A stretch of DNA of 44,944 nucleotides from Pseudomonadota bacterium (GCA_019351955.1 JABBOE010000013.1:1-44944), one strand, 5' to 3'; positions 12,046-24,180 are shown, counted from the stretch's first letter. A program made the numbers and translations. The notes: a model not told the origin generated them from the letters alone.

Positions 12046-12498
12046 TCAAGGCCTCTTGACGTCGCTTGCGCGCGCGGCCGGCTTGACTACTGACGCCACC
12101 GGGGCCTTGCCCGCAGCTGGAACCTCGCCGGCGCCAGGAATCTCGGCAATGCCTGCGGGCGCACTGGCGGCCGACGGTCCAGGCCCAGCAGGAGCAGACG
12201 CGGAAACCAACGGCCTGCCCGCCCCCGCAAGTTTGCTCATTAACCCGCCACTATCGCCCGGTAGATTTCCGAAATACGCCAGCGCGAGGGTGCATGCGAA
12301 AAACACCGTAGCAGCGACCGCAGTACTGCGACTGAGGAAGTTCGCCGAGCCGGTGGCACCAAACAGGCTGCCTGAGGAACCGGAACCGAACGACGCCCCC
12401 ATGTCAGCGCCCTTACCGTGTTGCATCAAAATCAGGCCGACCATGGTCAGCGCCGCGAGGATTTGAATGATAAGAATTAGATTGAGAACGATATGCAT
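12046..12498 (-). CDS. secG: Preprotein translocase subunit SecG
   Basis: MHIVLNLILIIQILAALTMVGLILMQHGKGADMGASFGSGSSGSLFGATGSANFLSR; Ala/Pro-rich tail. Confidence 0.95.
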   Translation of the reverse strand: MHIVLNLILIIQILAALTMVGLILMQHGKGADMGASFGSGSSGSLFGATGSANFLSRSTAVAATVFFACTLALAYFGNLPGDSGGLMSKLAGAGRPLVSASAPAGPGPSAASAPAGIAEIPGAGEVPAAGKAPVASVVKPAARASDVKRP

Positions 12499-12530
12499 GA
12501 TGAAAATCAGGTGACGGACCGTGTGCAACC

Positions 12531-13283
12531 TCAGGTTGCAGCGCTTGCCGCGTTAGCAATGGCGAGAAACTCAACGGCGTTGAGTGACGCCCCTCCAATC
12601 AAGCCTCCGTCGATATCAGGCTGCGCAAATAGCTCGGCGGCGTTGGCAGACTTGACGCTGCCGCCATAAAGGATGCGCGTTTGGGCCGCGCCTTGGCGAT
12701 GCCTTTGAGCTCGCTGGCGGATGAATGCATGGACGTCCTGAGCTTGTTGGGGGCTTGCGGTGCGCCCCGTGCCTATGGCCCAAACCGGTTCATAAGCAAG
12801 AATCAGATCGTGCATACGATCGCCCAGAAGGTGCAGGATGGCATCAAGCTGCATACCCACCACGGCCTCCGTTTCGTCTCGCTCGCGTTGCTGCAAGGTC
12901 TCACCCACACAGACGATCGGCGTCATCCCGCTTGCAAGCACGCGCTGCGCCTTGGCCGCTACAGCGGAGTCGGTCTCCCCGTGATACGCCCGGCGCTCTG
13001 AGTGACCCACGATGACGTGTCCACAGCTGAATTCGTGCAACATTGCGACTGAGACTTCCCCGGTATAGGCGCCCTGCTCGTGCACCGAGCAGTCTTGTGC
13101 GCCAAGCCCGATCGCGCTGCCTGCAAGCCTTCCCTGCGCCTGTGCCAGATAGGGAAAAGGCACGCAGACCACGACATCGCAAGCGAGCCGTGCAGACGCC
13201 GCAGTGAGATCGCCGAGGAGAGCCTCATTGGCACCAAGCGAACCGTGCATCTTCCAGTTTCCAGCAACCATCTTGCGACGCAT
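12531..13283 (-). CDS. tpiA: Triosephosphate isomerase
   Basis: MVAGNWKMHGS, VGHSERR, AYEPVWAIGTG, ILYGGSVKSANA, DGGLIGGASL. Confidence 0.97.
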   Translation of the reverse strand: MRRKMVAGNWKMHGSLGANEALLGDLTAASARLACDVVVCVPFPYLAQAQGRLAGSAIGLGAQDCSVHEQGAYTGEVSVAMLHEFSCGHVIVGHSERRAYHGETDSAVAAKAQRVLASGMTPIVCVGETLQQRERDETEAVVGMQLDAILHLLGDRMHDLILAYEPVWAIGTGRTASPQQAQDVHAFIRQRAQRHRQGAAQTRILYGGSVKSANAAELFAQPDIDGGLIGGASLNAVEFLAIANAASAAT

Positions 13284-13316
13284 GTCTTATTGCTTCCTTT
13301 TGACAGCTTGTGTCTA

Positions 13317-14303
13317 TTAGGGCCAAGTCAGCACGATCTTGCCGATGTGCTCACCACTTTCCATCAATGCATGGGCATCGACGATCCGTTCGGCCGGCAT
13401 CACCGCATGTATGCGGGGCCGGACGCGACCATCAACAATCAACGGCCAAACCCTCTCGCGGAGAGCCCTTGCCACGCCAGCTTTGAACGCCACGCTGCGC
13501 GCGCGCAGCGTGGATCCCGTGATGGTTAAGCGACGGCGCATGAGCAGCGAGGCGTCAAACCCAGCTGCAGCCCCACCCTGAACTGCGATGATGACCAAGC
13601 GGCCGTCCTCGGCCAGACAACCGACCTCACGGGCAACATAATCGCCACCGACCATGTCGAGCACAACATCGGCCCCTCGCCCACCCGTATGCTCGCGCAG
13701 CTGCTCGGCGAAATCCTGCGAACGATAATTGATTGCGCGCTCGGCACCCAGCTCCAGGCAAACCTTGCACTTGTCATCAGAGCCTGCGGTAGCCCAGACT
13801 CGAGAACCCATGGCGCGAGCCAGTTGAATCGCCGTTGTGCCAATGCCGCTTGCCCCCCCTTGCACCAAAATCAGTTCGGTGGGTTTGAGCGCGCCGCGCT
13901 CAAACACGTTGTGCCAAACGGTAAAGAAGGTCTCGGGTATGGCAGCAGCTTCCGCGTCGCTCAGCCCTTCGGGTACAGGCAGACATTGCCCAATAGGGGC
14001 AACGCAAAATTCGGCGTAGCCTCCCCCTGTCAGCAATGCGCAAACCTTCTGGCCTGCGTACAGATCCGACCCGGCGAGATCGCCCTTGATCACCTCGCCG
14101 CAGACTTCTAGACCCGGGATATCCGAAGCTCCAGGTGGCGGCGGATAAAGCCCTTTGCGCTGAAGAATGTCGGGACGATTGATCCCGAACGCGCGCACGC
14201 GCAACAAAACCTCCCCAGGCCCCGGCTCGGGAACGGCGCGATCCACCCAGCGCAACACATCGGGCGCCCCAGGTTTGGTAATTTCGGCAACGAGCATGTT
14301 CAT
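13317..14303 (-). CDS. NAD(P)H quinone oxidoreductase / zinc-type alcohol dehydrogenase-like (MDR family)
   Basis: 328 aa; GINRPDILQRKGLYPPPPGASDIPGLEVCGEV; GGASGIGTTAIQLARAMGSRVWATAGSD. Confidence 0.9.
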   Translation of the reverse strand: MNMLVAEITKPGAPDVLRWVDRAVPEPGPGEVLLRVRAFGINRPDILQRKGLYPPPPGASDIPGLEVCGEVIKGDLAGSDLYAGQKVCALLTGGGYAEFCVAPIGQCLPVPEGLSDAEAAAIPETFFTVWHNVFERGALKPTELILVQGGASGIGTTAIQLARAMGSRVWATAGSDDKCKVCLELGAERAINYRSQDFAEQLREHTGGRGADVVLDMVGGDYVAREVGCLAEDGRLVIIAVQGGAAAGFDASLLMRRRLTITGSTLRARSVAFKAGVARALRERVWPLIVDGRVRPRIHAVMPAERIVDAHALMESGEHIGKIVLTWP

Positions 14304-14342
14304 GGCAAGCGCGCTAAGTGGCTATCCACACGTCGCTCAAGC

Positions 14343-16475
14343 TCAGGATTGCTGCGGCTCGACGCTGGCAGGCTGCGGCGCTGGTTCGCCATCCCCCAAC
14401 AATGCCTTGATCGACAAGCGAAAACGGCCCTTGTCATCCGTCTCGATGACCTTGACGCGCACCTTCTGCCCCTCCTGCAGATAATCGGAGACTTTGTTGA
14501 CGCGCTCATTGGCAATCTGCGAAATGTGCAGCAGGCCATCCTTACCGGGAAGCACGTTAACCAGCGCACCGAAATCGAGCAGCTTGACCACAGCACCTTC
14601 ATAAATCTGGCCGATTTCAACCTCGGCCGTAAGTTCGCCAATCCGGCGCATGGCTTCCTTGGCCTGCTTCGCGTCGGTAGCCGCCACGGTAATGGTGCCA
14701 TCTTCGGCGATATCAATTTGCGTGCCCGTTTCTTCGGTGAGTGCACGAATCACGGCCCCGCCCTTACCGATTACGTCGCGGATGCGTTCAGGATTGATCT
14801 TCATCGTGTACAGGCGCGGCGCGTAGGGCGAGACCTCGGTGCGCGCACCGCCCACGGCTTGCTGCATCAGGCCCAATATGTGCATACGGCCCTCGCGCGC
14901 CTGCGCCAGTGCCACCTGCATGATCTCGCGGGTGATGCCCTGAATCTTGATGTCCATCTGCAGCGCGGTGATTCCGATGGCCGACCCGGCCACCTTGAAG
15001 TCCATATCACCCAAATGGTCTTCGTCGCCGAGAATGTCCGTGAGCACCGCAAAACGGTTGCCATCCTTGATGAGACCCATCGCGATGCCGGCCACGTGTG
15101 CCTTCAATGGAACGCCCGCATCAAGCAGGCTTAGACACCCACCGCAGACTGACGCCATCGACGAGGAGCCGTTGGACTCGGTAATTTCCGAGACCAGACG
15201 CATCGTGTAGGCGAAATCCTCCTTCTTGGGCAGCACGGCGAGCAGCGCGCGTTTTGCCAAACGACCGTGCCCGATTTCGCGGCGCTTGGGTGAGCCCATG
15301 CGGCCCGTTTCCCCCGTGGCGAATGGAGGCATGTTGTAGTGAAGGAGGAAACGATCACGGTATTCGCCCCCAAGGGCGTCGATGATCTGGGAATCCTGAT
15401 CGGTACCTAGGGTCGCGACGACCAATGCCTGCGTTTCGCCCCGTGTGAACAGCGCGCTGCCGTGGGTACGCGGCAGCACCCCAGTACGAATCGTGATGGG
15501 GCGTACGGTGCGTGTATCACGACCGTCGATGCGCGGATCGCCGCTGAGGATTTGGCCGCGCACAATGTGCGCCTCCATGTCAAAAAGAATGGATTCCACC
15601 TTGGCGGCATCCACCAGGGTGCCGTCGGCAGCCAAGGCCTCGCGCACCCGAGCATAGACTTGGCGCAGCGCATCGGTTCGCGCCTGCTTCTGCGTGATCT
15701 TATAGGCGGAACGCAACCCCTCGCCCGCGACTGCGTCAATCCGGGCGATCAGTGCCTCGTCGCGCACCTCGGGCCTCCAGTCCCATGCCGGCTTGCCACC
15801 TTCACGCACGAGATCATGGATGGCGTCAATCGCCAACTGCATCTGCTGGTGGCCGTACATCACCGCTTCAAGCATGACATCTTCCGCAAGCTGCTCTGCC
15901 TCGGATTCCACCATCAGCACGGCTGCCTCGGTGCCCGCAACGACGAGGTCCAGCCGCGATTCAGCCATTTGCGCCTTGCTTGGATTAAGCACGTACGCAC
16001 CGTTGATATAGCCCACGCGGGCCGCACCGATCGGGCCGTCAAATGGGATGCCCGAAACAGACAGTGCGGCACTTGCCGCGATCATCGCCGGAATGTCCGC
16101 CTCGACCTCAGGGTTGAGCGACAGGACGTGGATGACCACCTGCACCTCGTTGTAAAAGCCCTCAGGGAAGAGCGGTCGGATCGGACGATCGATCAAGCGC
16201 GATGTCAGCGTCTCGCTTTCACTCAGTCGACCCTCTCGCTTGAAAAATCCACCGGGGATCTTGCCCGCCGCATAGGTCTTTTCGATGTAATCGACCGTGA
16301 GCGGGAAAAAATCCTGCCCCGGCTTCGCCGTCCTCGCCGCAACCACAGTAGCAAGCACCACGGTGTCGTCCATATTTAGCAACACCGCGCCGCCCGCCTG
16401 CCGAGCAATTTCGCCCGTCTCGAGGGTGACCGTATGCGCACCCCACTGAAAAGTCTTGGTTATTTTGTTGAACAT
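14343..16475 (-). CDS. pnp: Polyribonucleotide nucleotidyltransferase
   Basis: RNase PH-like domains, KH ([29 protein letters not shown]) and S1 domains; start at [12 protein letters not shown]. Confidence 0.97.
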   Translation of the reverse strand: MFNKITKTFQWGAHTVTLETGEIARQAGGAVLLNMDDTVVLATVVAARTAKPGQDFFPLTVDYIEKTYAAGKIPGGFFKREGRLSESETLTSRLIDRPIRPLFPEGFYNEVQVVIHVLSLNPEVEADIPAMIAASAALSVSGIPFDGPIGAARVGYINGAYVLNPSKAQMAESRLDLVVAGTEAAVLMVESEAEQLAEDVMLEAVMYGHQQMQLAIDAIHDLVREGGKPAWDWRPEVRDEALIARIDAVAGEGLRSAYKITQKQARTDALRQVYARVREALAADGTLVDAAKVESILFDMEAHIVRGQILSGDPRIDGRDTRTVRPITIRTGVLPRTHGSALFTRGETQALVVATLGTDQDSQIIDALGGEYRDRFLLHYNMPPFATGETGRMGSPKRREIGHGRLAKRALLAVLPKKEDFAYTMRLVSEITESNGSSSMASVCGGCLSLLDAGVPLKAHVAGIAMGLIKDGNRFAVLTDILGDEDHLGDMDFKVAGSAIGITALQMDIKIQGITREIMQVALAQAREGRMHILGLMQQAVGGARTEVSPYAPRLYTMKINPERIRDVIGKGGAVIRALTEETGTQIDIAEDGTITVAATDAKQAKEAMRRIGELTAEVEIGQIYEGAVVKLLDFGALVNVLPGKDGLLHISQIANERVNKVSDYLQEGQKVRVKVIETDDKGRFRLSIKALLGDGEPAPQPASVEPQQS

Positions 16476-16671
16476 CGTGAACTCCATTTCATAGGCAGGG
16501 GACAATTCCCGCGCCCCAGTCAGCACCCAACCTTTGCGGGGCTGGGCCAGGCGGGAAGCACAATGCCATTCCAGCGCAACTCTTCATCCGTGCAATTTGG
16601 CGAAAAGCTGTCCTGGAATGACACAGCAGTACCTCCCTCATCAAAACGGCACATGAAGGCCATGCGCCCCG

Positions 16672-16715
16672 AACAAAAACAGGGCGCCTGGGTCGAAAAC
16701 TCAACGCAGGCGCCC
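16672..16715 (-). terminator. Predicted Rho-independent terminator downstream of rpsO
   Basis: Minus strand GGGCGCCTG-(16 nt)-CAGGCGCCC followed by TGTTTTTGTTC, between rpsO and pnp. Confidence 0.75.
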
Positions 16716-16731
16716 AGACTCATCCACCACC

Positions 16732-17001
16732 CTACTTGCGCAGGCTCAGCTTGACGATCAGCGCCTTGTAACGCTCCGCATCCTTGGACTTGAGGTAATC
16801 CAAGAGCTTGCGACGACGGCTCACCATCCTGAGCAACCCACGGCGCCCGTGGTGGTCTTTCGCATGGGTTTTGAAATGCCCGGTCAATTCATTGATGCGG
16901 GCTGTCAGCAGTGCCACCTGAACCTCCGGGGATCCCGTGTCCTTGGGCGCACGCGCGTTGTCGGCGACGATTTGCGCCGTGTTGCTCTTGTCGAGACTCA
17001 T
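16732..17001 (-). CDS. rpsO: 30S ribosomal protein S15
   Basis: [71 protein letters not shown]. Confidence 0.98.
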   Translation of the reverse strand: MSLDKSNTAQIVADNARAPKDTGSPEVQVALLTARINELTGHFKTHAKDHHGRRGLLRMVSRRRKLLDYLKSKDAERYKALIVKLSLRK

Positions 17002-17407
17002 CTGCAAAGTTTCCTGTAAAAAGACTAGCGAACGCAGAAGAAACCGTTCCGCGCCGTGAAAACCATAAGTCTACCTGATGACGGGAAATTGCCTCACCTG
17101 GCTCATGCTTTGTTGATGTCACGGCGTTGCCGCGCACACCTGCACCTTCATGAAGGCCGTATTTTGGCCCGGCGCACGTCGAGCCTCGGCCTTCAGGCCG
17201 AGGAAGGATGGTGCGCACGCTGTAGGCGTCGTGATTTACAAAGCGGGAAGGCGACACATTTTCCTGGCGCTTTGTGAACAACGTCACACCATCGCCTCAT
17301 TTCGAGCGAAGCCCCGCCGCTTCCCCTGCCATTGCCAACCATTTGCGGGTACATTGGCGGCGATCGAAAGCCTGCCCAATCCAACCACGCCGATCCGCGC
17401 TCCGGAC

Positions 17408-18175
17408 ATGCGCCTTCAACTCTTCTCTGACCTCCACCTTGAAACGCAAAGCTTCGCGCCCATGCCCGCGCCCACTGCGGACGCGCTAATCCTGGCCGGA
17501 GACATCGACGCCCACCACGACGGCCTGGAGTTGTTCGCCAACTGGCCCGTACCCGTCCTGTTCGTCGCCGGCAATCACGAGTTCGACAACAAGGATTTCG
17601 ACTCCACGCTGAAAGCTCTGCGCACGCGCTGCGAACGGCTCGGCATCACGATGCTCGAGCGCGACACCGTGGTCATGCGCTTCGGTGAGCAGCGGGTGCG
17701 TTTCGTCGGCACTACGCTCTGGAACGACTTCGACCTTTTTGGCGCTGCAGAACGTCAACGCTGCATGCGCGCCGCTCGGTATTTTATCGAGGAAGTCCAG
17801 CGCTCCTCGCGATACGGACTGCCAATGGACGCTGAAGCCCTGCGCCAAGAAGGCTTGCGCAATAAAGAATGGCTAACGAATGCGCTGCAAGCACCATCCA
17901 GCGTGGCTGGCGTGTATGACAGGACTGTCGTCGTTACCCATTTTGCGCCAAGCTTGCGAAGCACGGATGCTCGGTATCCGGTGAACGGCGCGACAGCCAG
18001 CTTCTGCAACGCCTACGATGATCTTATTGAACGTTGCCACCTATGGATTCACGGCCACTTGCATTGCCGACATGACTACCAGACTGGCAGCACCCGCGTG
18101 ATCTGCAATGCGCGCGGCCACGCCAGCAGTGGCGAAGACTACGATTTTCAGCCCCTGGGCGTGTGGGAAGTCTGA
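17408..18175 (+). CDS. Calcineurin-like metallophosphoesterase
   Basis: MRLQLFSDLHLE, LAGDID, VAGNHEFD, VTHFAPS, IHGHLH motifs. Confidence 0.9.
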   Translation: MRLQLFSDLHLETQSFAPMPAPTADALILAGDIDAHHDGLELFANWPVPVLFVAGNHEFDNKDFDSTLKALRTRCERLGITMLERDTVVMRFGEQRVRFVGTTLWNDFDLFGAAERQRCMRAARYFIEEVQRSSRYGLPMDAEALRQEGLRNKEWLTNALQAPSSVAGVYDRTVVVTHFAPSLRSTDARYPVNGATASFCNAYDDLIERCHLWIHGHLHCRHDYQTGSTRVICNARGHASSGEDYDFQPLGVWEV

Positions 18176-18200
18176 CGATCGCCCCGACCAGCGCCCCCAC

Positions 18201-19304
18201 TCAGTTTGTGGTTGCACGATGCTCAATGCCCGCGGGGGACACCAACTCTGCGAGGTCCCAGCGCGGGCGAACATCAAAGGCATACTCACGGCTCGCGCTC
18301 GCCAATCCAGCCTGCAACCTACGGCACGCAGCGTATGCAATCATCGGTCCATTGTCAGTGCACCACTGCAAATCAGGGTAGTACACATGCTTCCCGGCCC
18401 TCACGCAAGCCTGATCGAGCTTTTCCCGCAAACGACGATTTGCACCGACGCCCCCTGCCACCACCAAAGTCGACCGATTCGTGCGCCGCATCGCCTCCAT
18501 CGCCTTGCTCACCAGGACGTCGGTGATTGCCTCCTGGGTGGCGGCCGCGAGGTCTGCGCGGCTCTGCTCGCAGATATTGGCACCCAATTGCCTGACTTTG
18601 GTCAGCACCGCGGTTTTTAGCCCCGCGAAGGAAAAGTCCAGGTCGCCACTATGCAACTTGGGCCTGGGTAACGCGAAAGATTGCGAATTTCCGAAAGATG
18701 CCATACGGGCCAACTCTGGCCCACCCGGATAGCCCAGACCGAGAAGCATGGCTGATTTGTCGAACGCCTCGCCCGCAGCGTCGTCCACCGTTTCCCCCAA
18801 GAGCCGGTAATCGCCAAGCGCAACCACGTCCAGCAACATGGTATGGCCACCCGACACCAACAAGGCCACAAAAGGAAAGGTCAACCCGGAATCCGACAGC
18901 AAGGGCGACAACAGATGACCTTCGAGATGGTGGATGCCAATGAGGGGCTTGTCCGCCGCCATCGCCAAGGCGGTGGCGAGCCCCGCCCCCACCAGCAGTG
19001 CCCCTGCCAACCCGGGACCACGCGTGTAGGCAATGGCATCAAGGTCTGCCAGCGCGCAATCCGCCTCTTTGAGCGTGCGCTCAATCAACGGCAGCGTGCG
19101 CGCGATATGGTCGCGCGATGCCAACTCTGGTACGACACCACCATAGAGCCGGTGCATGGCTACTTGCGAATGCAAAGCATGTGCTAGCAGGCCGCGCTCG
19201 CTGTGGTAGACCGCAACGCCGGTTTCATCGCATGAAGTTTCGAGCCCTAAGATGCAAAGAGGTGCGTGGGACGAAGCCAATTTGTTGTTGTGCCCTGGAG
19301 ACAT
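18201..19304 (-). CDS. tsaD: tRNA N6-adenosine threonylcarbamoyltransferase TsaD
   Basis: [46 protein letters not shown]. Confidence 0.97.
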   Translation of the reverse strand: MSPGHNNKLASSHAPLCILGLETSCDETGVAVYHSERGLLAHALHSQVAMHRLYGGVVPELASRDHIARTLPLIERTLKEADCALADLDAIAYTRGPGLAGALLVGAGLATALAMAADKPLIGIHHLEGHLLSPLLSDSGLTFPFVALLVSGGHTMLLDVVALGDYRLLGETVDDAAGEAFDKSAMLLGLGYPGGPELARMASFGNSQSFALPRPKLHSGDLDFSFAGLKTAVLTKVRQLGANICEQSRADLAAATQEAITDVLVSKAMEAMRRTNRSTLVVAGGVGANRRLREKLDQACVRAGKHVYYPDLQWCTDNGPMIAYAACRRLQAGLASASREYAFDVRPRWDLAELVSPAGIEHRATTN

Positions 19305-19467
19305 TGGTATGAGTCATGCCAGTATTGACGTGGTCGCCGGAATTAGTTCGACGTCTACTGGATGGATATTGGTATACTTTACCGGTTTTTTCACCCTCTC
19401 CTGATTACGCCGAGACTTGTAGTTCAGAAGTCCGCGCCCAGACTTCGCTGAAAGGTAGCTGTTTGCA

Positions 19468-19680
19468 ATGACCACGATTCGCATCAAAGAAAACGAACCC
19501 TTCGATGTTGCCCTGCGCCGCTTCAAGCGCACGATTGAAAAACTCGGCCTGTTGACGGATCTGCGCGCTCGCCAGTTTTATGAAAAGCCCACCGCCGAGC
19601 GCAAGCGCAAGAAAGCCGCTGCGGTCAAGCGCCATTACAAGCGCATTCGCAGCCACATGCTCCCTAAGCGCCTGTACTGA
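19468..19680 (+). CDS. rpsU: 30S ribosomal protein S21
   Basis: 70 aa; [59 protein letters not shown]. Confidence 0.98.
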   Translation: MTTIRIKENEPFDVALRRFKRTIEKLGLLTDLRARQFYEKPTAERKRKKAAAVKRHYKRIRSHMLPKRLY

Positions 19681-19822
19681 TTCTTCTCGGGCCGGGCACA
19701 ACCGGCTCTGCGTGAGATCACGAGGGGCTTTATCTTCTGCTCGCCATCGTGAGTGACGCCATGCAAACATCATTTGTCCATCTTGCCCGCAAGTCATGCA
19801 TGGCTGCGGGCTTTTTCTCATC

Positions 19823-20272
19823 ATGAACCTCAAGACACGCATTCAAGACGACATGAAGGCGGCAATGCGCGCCAAGGAGGCTGAGCGTCTGGGCACGATA
19901 CGCATGCTGTTGGCCGCGATGAAGCAAAGAGAAGTCGACGAGCGCGTGGAGTTGGACGATCCTGCCATCGTTTCCATCATCGACAAGATGATCAAACAAC
20001 GGCGAGACGCGATCACGCAATTCGAAGCTGGCAACCGGCTCGATCTCGCCGCGAAGGAAGGTGCTGAAATCGCGGTACTGGAGCCCTATTTGCCTGAGCG
20101 TTTAAGTGGGGATGCGCTCGATGGGGAAATACGAGCCGCGATCAAAGACACTGACGCGAAAGGCCCACAGGAATTGGGCAAGGTGATGGGCATCCTCAAG
20201 TCTCGCCTGGCTGGACGGGCCGATATGGCACAGGCATCGGCACGCGCCAAAGCTCTTCTCGGACAGGCCTAA
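19823..20272 (+). CDS. YqeY/GatB-domain protein
   Basis: MNLKTRIQDDMKAAMRAKEAERLGTIRMLLAAMKQREVDER...; typical rpsU neighbour. Confidence 0.92.
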   Translation: MNLKTRIQDDMKAAMRAKEAERLGTIRMLLAAMKQREVDERVELDDPAIVSIIDKMIKQRRDAITQFEAGNRLDLAAKEGAEIAVLEPYLPERLSGDALDGEIRAAIKDTDAKGPQELGKVMGILKSRLAGRADMAQASARAKALLGQA

Positions 20273-20278
20273 TCAACC

Positions 20279-21088
20279 TCAGCGGAGGGCTTCCCTACGC
20301 GCATCACCCTCGATACGAGCGTAAGCCGAGTGGTTGTGGATCGACTCGAAGTTCTCCGCTTCAACCACAAAATGCTCGATGCGCAGATTCTTTTGCACGC
20401 GTGCTGCGACGTCGCGCACCAAATCCTCCACGAACTTGGGGTTTTCGTAGGCGCGCTCGGTAACGTATTTTTCGTCGGGCCGCTTGAGAAGGCCCCAAAT
20501 TTCGCAGGACGCTTCTTCCTCTGCAATGCGAATCAGTTGCTCAAAAGCCAGCGGCTCCAGAAGGTCAACCGCGATGGTGATATGTGACCGCTGGTTGTGC
20601 GCACCGTAATCCGAGATTTCCTTCGAACATGGGCACAGCGCCTTCACCGGAACCTGCACGCTTGCGGTAATTTGTGTCTTGGGGCCATCGACGCGCGCGA
20701 TCCAGACAGCCTCGTAGTCCATCAAGCTTTGTACCTTGCTCACGGGAGCTGTTTTGCGTATGAACAGGGGAAAACGAAATGCAATCTGCCCTGCGTCCGC
20801 CTGCAAACGTTGGCGCATCGTCTGCGCCAAGGCAACAAGCCCGGTATGGTCCAGCGGTTCGACCAACCCCTCGAGCACTTCGACGAAGCGCGACATGTGA
20901 GTGCCTTTCTTATTGGCCGGCAGTGCCACATCGGCATCGATCATGGCTACCGTTGCCTGCGCGCTTCCGTCAGCCATACGCACGACCAGTGGATAGCGCA
21001 GGCTTTTCACCCCTACACGCTGAATGGCGATACAACGGTCATCTGTGCCGCTCTGAATATCGGGAATAAGTTCGAAAGGTTTGTTCAT
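20279..21088 (-). CDS. folE2: GTP cyclohydrolase FolE2
   Basis: [62 protein letters not shown]; start at [12 protein letters not shown] likely. Confidence 0.95.
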   Translation of the reverse strand: MNKPFELIPDIQSGTDDRCIAIQRVGVKSLRYPLVVRMADGSAQATVAMIDADVALPANKKGTHMSRFVEVLEGLVEPLDHTGLVALAQTMRQRLQADAGQIAFRFPLFIRKTAPVSKVQSLMDYEAVWIARVDGPKTQITASVQVPVKALCPCSKEISDYGAHNQRSHITIAVDLLEPLAFEQLIRIAEEEASCEIWGLLKRPDEKYVTERAYENPKFVEDLVRDVAARVQKNLRIEHFVVEAENFESIHNHSAYARIEGDARREALR

Positions 21089-21211
21089 GGTCGGGACCGG
21101 TCTCGTCCGCTCAGACATGGACGACAAATGTGGATGACTGAGTTTTGACCAATTATCGTGGCCAACCCTATTCCTTCGCTTGCCGGCGAGTAAGCCCCGC
21201 TCACACGAACC

Positions 21212-23125
21212 TTAAGCATTGGCCGCGCGTTGAATTGGTCCAGGTAGGTCACCCACGATGTCAGGAAATCGGGCATGAATGCTGTGCAGGAGACCCGCCG
21301 CGTCGAGGCCGATTGCGGCCGTAATTTGGACAGGGTCACCATGCTCGAGCCAGGCATCCGGCAAACCCAGGCTTAGGACGGGCGTGTGCGAATCCCGCGC
21401 CTGCAACGCCTCAATGCAAGCTGAACCTGCGCCCCCTAGTACCGCGCCCTCCTCCACCGTCACGAGGGCGTCGTGGGTCTGCGCCATTTGGTGTAACAAC
21501 TCGATATCCAGTGGTTTGATGAATCGCATGTTCACCACTGAAGCATCCAGTGACTCGGCAACTCTCAAGGCCGCATACAGAACTGGTCCAAAAGCGAGTA
21601 TGGCAATGCGCCGGCCGCTCGGAGCCTGTGATGCTCGCCGCAACTGGGCGCGGCCAACAGTCAGCGCGCCCATATCGGCGCGGTTAACCTGAGCCCCCAC
21701 CCCGGCACCACGCGGATAGCGCACAGCCGATGGTCCGTTCAGGCTGTACCCGGTACAAAGCATCTGTCGGCATTCCGCTTCGTCAGCTGGCGCCATCAGT
21801 GTGACATTAGGCAGGCAGCGCAGTGCCGGTATGTCAAATGCGCCGGTGTGCGTTGGGCCATCAGCCCCCACCACCCCGGCGCGGTCGATTGCGAAAAGGA
21901 CGGGCAAGTTCTGTATGGCGACATCATGGATCACCTGGTCGTAGGCTCTTTGAAGAAAGGTGGAGTAAATGGCGACGATCGGTTTGAGTCCCTCGCACGC
22001 CAGACCCGCTGCGAACGTGACGGCATGCTGCTCGGCAATGCCCACGTCGTGATAGCGGCCGGGGTACTTCTGGGAGAACTCAACGAGGCCGGACCCCTCG
22101 CACATCGCCGGGGTGATGGCGACCAAGCGATCATCCTTGGCCGCCATGTCGCAAAGCCATTGCCCGAAAACCTGCGCGTAAGTGGGTTTGGGTGCCACAG
22201 CGGGCGGCTTGATTCCCTCAACCGGGTTGAAGCGGCCTGGGCCGTGGTACGTGATGGGGTCGGCCTCGGCCAACTTGTACCCGTAGCCTTTCTTGGTCAC
22301 AACGTGGAGCAACCGCGGTCCGCTTCGCTCGCGCAGGTTTTGCAGCGTGGGCACAAGTGCGCTCAAGTCGTGGCCATCGATTGGGCCGATATAGTCGAAG
22401 CCGAACTCCTCGAACAGCGTGCCGGGCACCACCAGGCCCTTGGCATGCTCTTCTAGTCGTCGTGCCAGTTCGAACAGGGGCGGAGGAGCAACTTTGAGAA
22501 CTTGTTTGGCCGCATCTCGCGCGCTTGCGTAAAAGCGGCCCGACAGCAGGCGCGCCAGATAGCGATTAAGCGCTCCGACGGGAGCCGAGATCGACATGTC
22601 ATTGTCATTGAGCACCACGAGCAAGTCCGCCTCGGGGTGCACGCCGGCATTGTTCAACGCCTCGAATGCCATGCCACCCGTCAACGCGCCGTCGCCGATC
22701 ACGGCTACCACCTTGCGTCGTTCGCCTTTACTATGCGCAGCCAGCGCCATGCCAAGCGCTGCCGAGATCGACGTGGATGAGTGCGCTGTGCCAAACGTGT
22801 CATAGGGAGACTCTTCGCGGCGCGGAAACCCAGAAATGCCGCCATACTGGCGCAATGTTCCCATCTGCTCGCGCCGACCCGTCAGAATTTTGTGCGCATA
22901 GGTCTGATGGCCTACGTCCCACACCAAGCGGTCCTGCGGAGTATCGAACACGTAGTGCAGAGCTACCGTCAGCTCCACAGTGCCCAGATTTGATGACAAA
23001 TGCCCGCCAGTACGCGAGACCGTGTCAAGAATAAACTGCCGCAATTGCTGCGCCAGTTGCGGCAATTGATCGGGTTTGAGCCGGCGCAAGTCGTGCGGAT
23101 CTTGGATACGGCTGAGTAGTTCCAT
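21212..23125 (-). CDS. dxs: 1-deoxy-D-xylulose-5-phosphate synthase
   Basis: [54 protein letters not shown]. Confidence 0.97.
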   Translation of the reverse strand: MELLSRIQDPHDLRRLKPDQLPQLAQQLRQFILDTVSRTGGHLSSNLGTVELTVALHYVFDTPQDRLVWDVGHQTYAHKILTGRREQMGTLRQYGGISGFPRREESPYDTFGTAHSSTSISAALGMALAAHSKGERRKVVAVIGDGALTGGMAFEALNNAGVHPEADLLVVLNDNDMSISAPVGALNRYLARLLSGRFYASARDAAKQVLKVAPPPLFELARRLEEHAKGLVVPGTLFEEFGFDYIGPIDGHDLSALVPTLQNLRERSGPRLLHVVTKKGYGYKLAEADPITYHGPGRFNPVEGIKPPAVAPKPTYAQVFGQWLCDMAAKDDRLVAITPAMCEGSGLVEFSQKYPGRYHDVGIAEQHAVTFAAGLACEGLKPIVAIYSTFLQRAYDQVIHDVAIQNLPVLFAIDRAGVVGADGPTHTGAFDIPALRCLPNVTLMAPADEAECRQMLCTGYSLNGPSAVRYPRGAGVGAQVNRADMGALTVGRAQLRRASQAPSGRRIAILAFGPVLYAALRVAESLDASVVNMRFIKPLDIELLHQMAQTHDALVTVEEGAVLGGAGSACIEALQARDSHTPVLSLGLPDAWLEHGDPVQITAAIGLDAAGLLHSIHARFPDIVGDLPGPIQRAANA

Positions 23126-23127
23126 GT

Positions 23128-24180
23128 TTAATGATTCCTGGACACGATGCGGTGCGCAAGTGCGGTTAGATGCCCAGCGCGCGCGCGCTGGGCAGGGGGC
23201 AGCGCCTCAATCGCACCTAACGCCTCGCCCAGCAGTTGCCGAGCCAGGGCCCAAGCCCGCTCCAAGCCCAAAAGTGTCACGAAGGTGGCCTTGCCCTGCT
23301 GCGCGTCTTTGCCAGCGGTTTTGCCCAGCGTGGCCGAATCGCTGCTGGCGTCGAGCACATCATCCACAACTTGGAAAGCCAGGCCAATTGCATCGGCATA
23401 GCGCCTGAGCAATTGCTCACAATGCGCGGTGACAGGGTCGATGAGGATCTCGGTGCTCCCGCATGCCAGTCCCATCAGCAGGCTTGCCTTGACCAACGCG
23501 CCCGTCTTGCGCCGATGCATGTTGGTCAGCGCGTTCGCACCAAGCATATGCCCAGTCGCGGCCAAATCAATAGCCTGCCCGCCTGCCATGCCATCGGCAC
23601 CAATAGCCCCTGCCAACAAGGCGCAAAGGCGCGCTTGTACCACGGGCGGCACCGCAGGGTTGGACGTAAGGACCTCAAATGCACGGCTTTGCAGCGCATC
23701 TCCAGCCAATAGTGCCATGGCTTGCCCGAATTGCACGTGCACCGTAGGCAACCCACGGCGAAGGATGTCGTTGTCCATGCAGGGCAAATCATCGTGCACT
23801 AAGGAGTAGGCATGAACGAGTTCGACCGCGCATGCCGCAGCGTCCAGCGCCGCGGGTGCACCATTGAAGCATTCGCCCGCTGCCCACACCAACAGGGGCC
23901 GTATACGCTTGCCCCCAAGGGCCGCCGCATAGTGCATTGCCTCGGCCAAAGCGGGGCTGACCGCAGAGTACCCGGGAACATGATGCTCAATCAACGACTG
24001 AATTCGCGCAACATGTGTATGCACCCAGGCGTCGAACGCAGGCTCTGCATCCTGCAATGCGGCTCCCGAATGATCCCAGTCTCGCATCATTGAAAGACTT
24101 GCGCTAGGCGCATCAGAATCCGGCATACCATCAATTACCGGAGGCGCGGTCATTTGCATAGGGCTTGAGCTCTGTTCCAT
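23128..24180 (-). CDS. ispA: Polyprenyl (farnesyl) diphosphate synthase
   Basis: [30 protein letters not shown]; start uncertain because the first ~45 aa are atypical and overlap xseB. Confidence 0.92.
   Translation of the reverse strand: MEQSSSPMQMTAPPVIDGMPDSDAPSASLSMMRDWDHSGAALQDAEPAFDAWVHTHVARIQSLIEHHVPGYSAVSPALAEAMHYAAALGGKRIRPLLVWAAGECFNGAPAALDAAACAVELVHAYSLVHDDLPCMDNDILRRGLPTVHVQFGQAMALLAGDALQSRAFEVLTSNPAVPPVVQARLCALLAGAIGADGMAGGQAIDLAATGHMLGANALTNMHRRKTGALVKASLLMGLACGSTEILIDPVTAHCEQLLRRYADAIGLAFQVVDDVLDASSDSATLGKTAGKDAQQGKATFVTLLGLERAWALARQLLGEALGAIEALPPAQRARAGHLTALAHRIVSRNH

Noticed and set aside
15462-16379. 305-aa plus-strand ORF antisense to pnp
   Set aside because: Shadow ORF of a strongly coding pnp frame; no recognisable motif.
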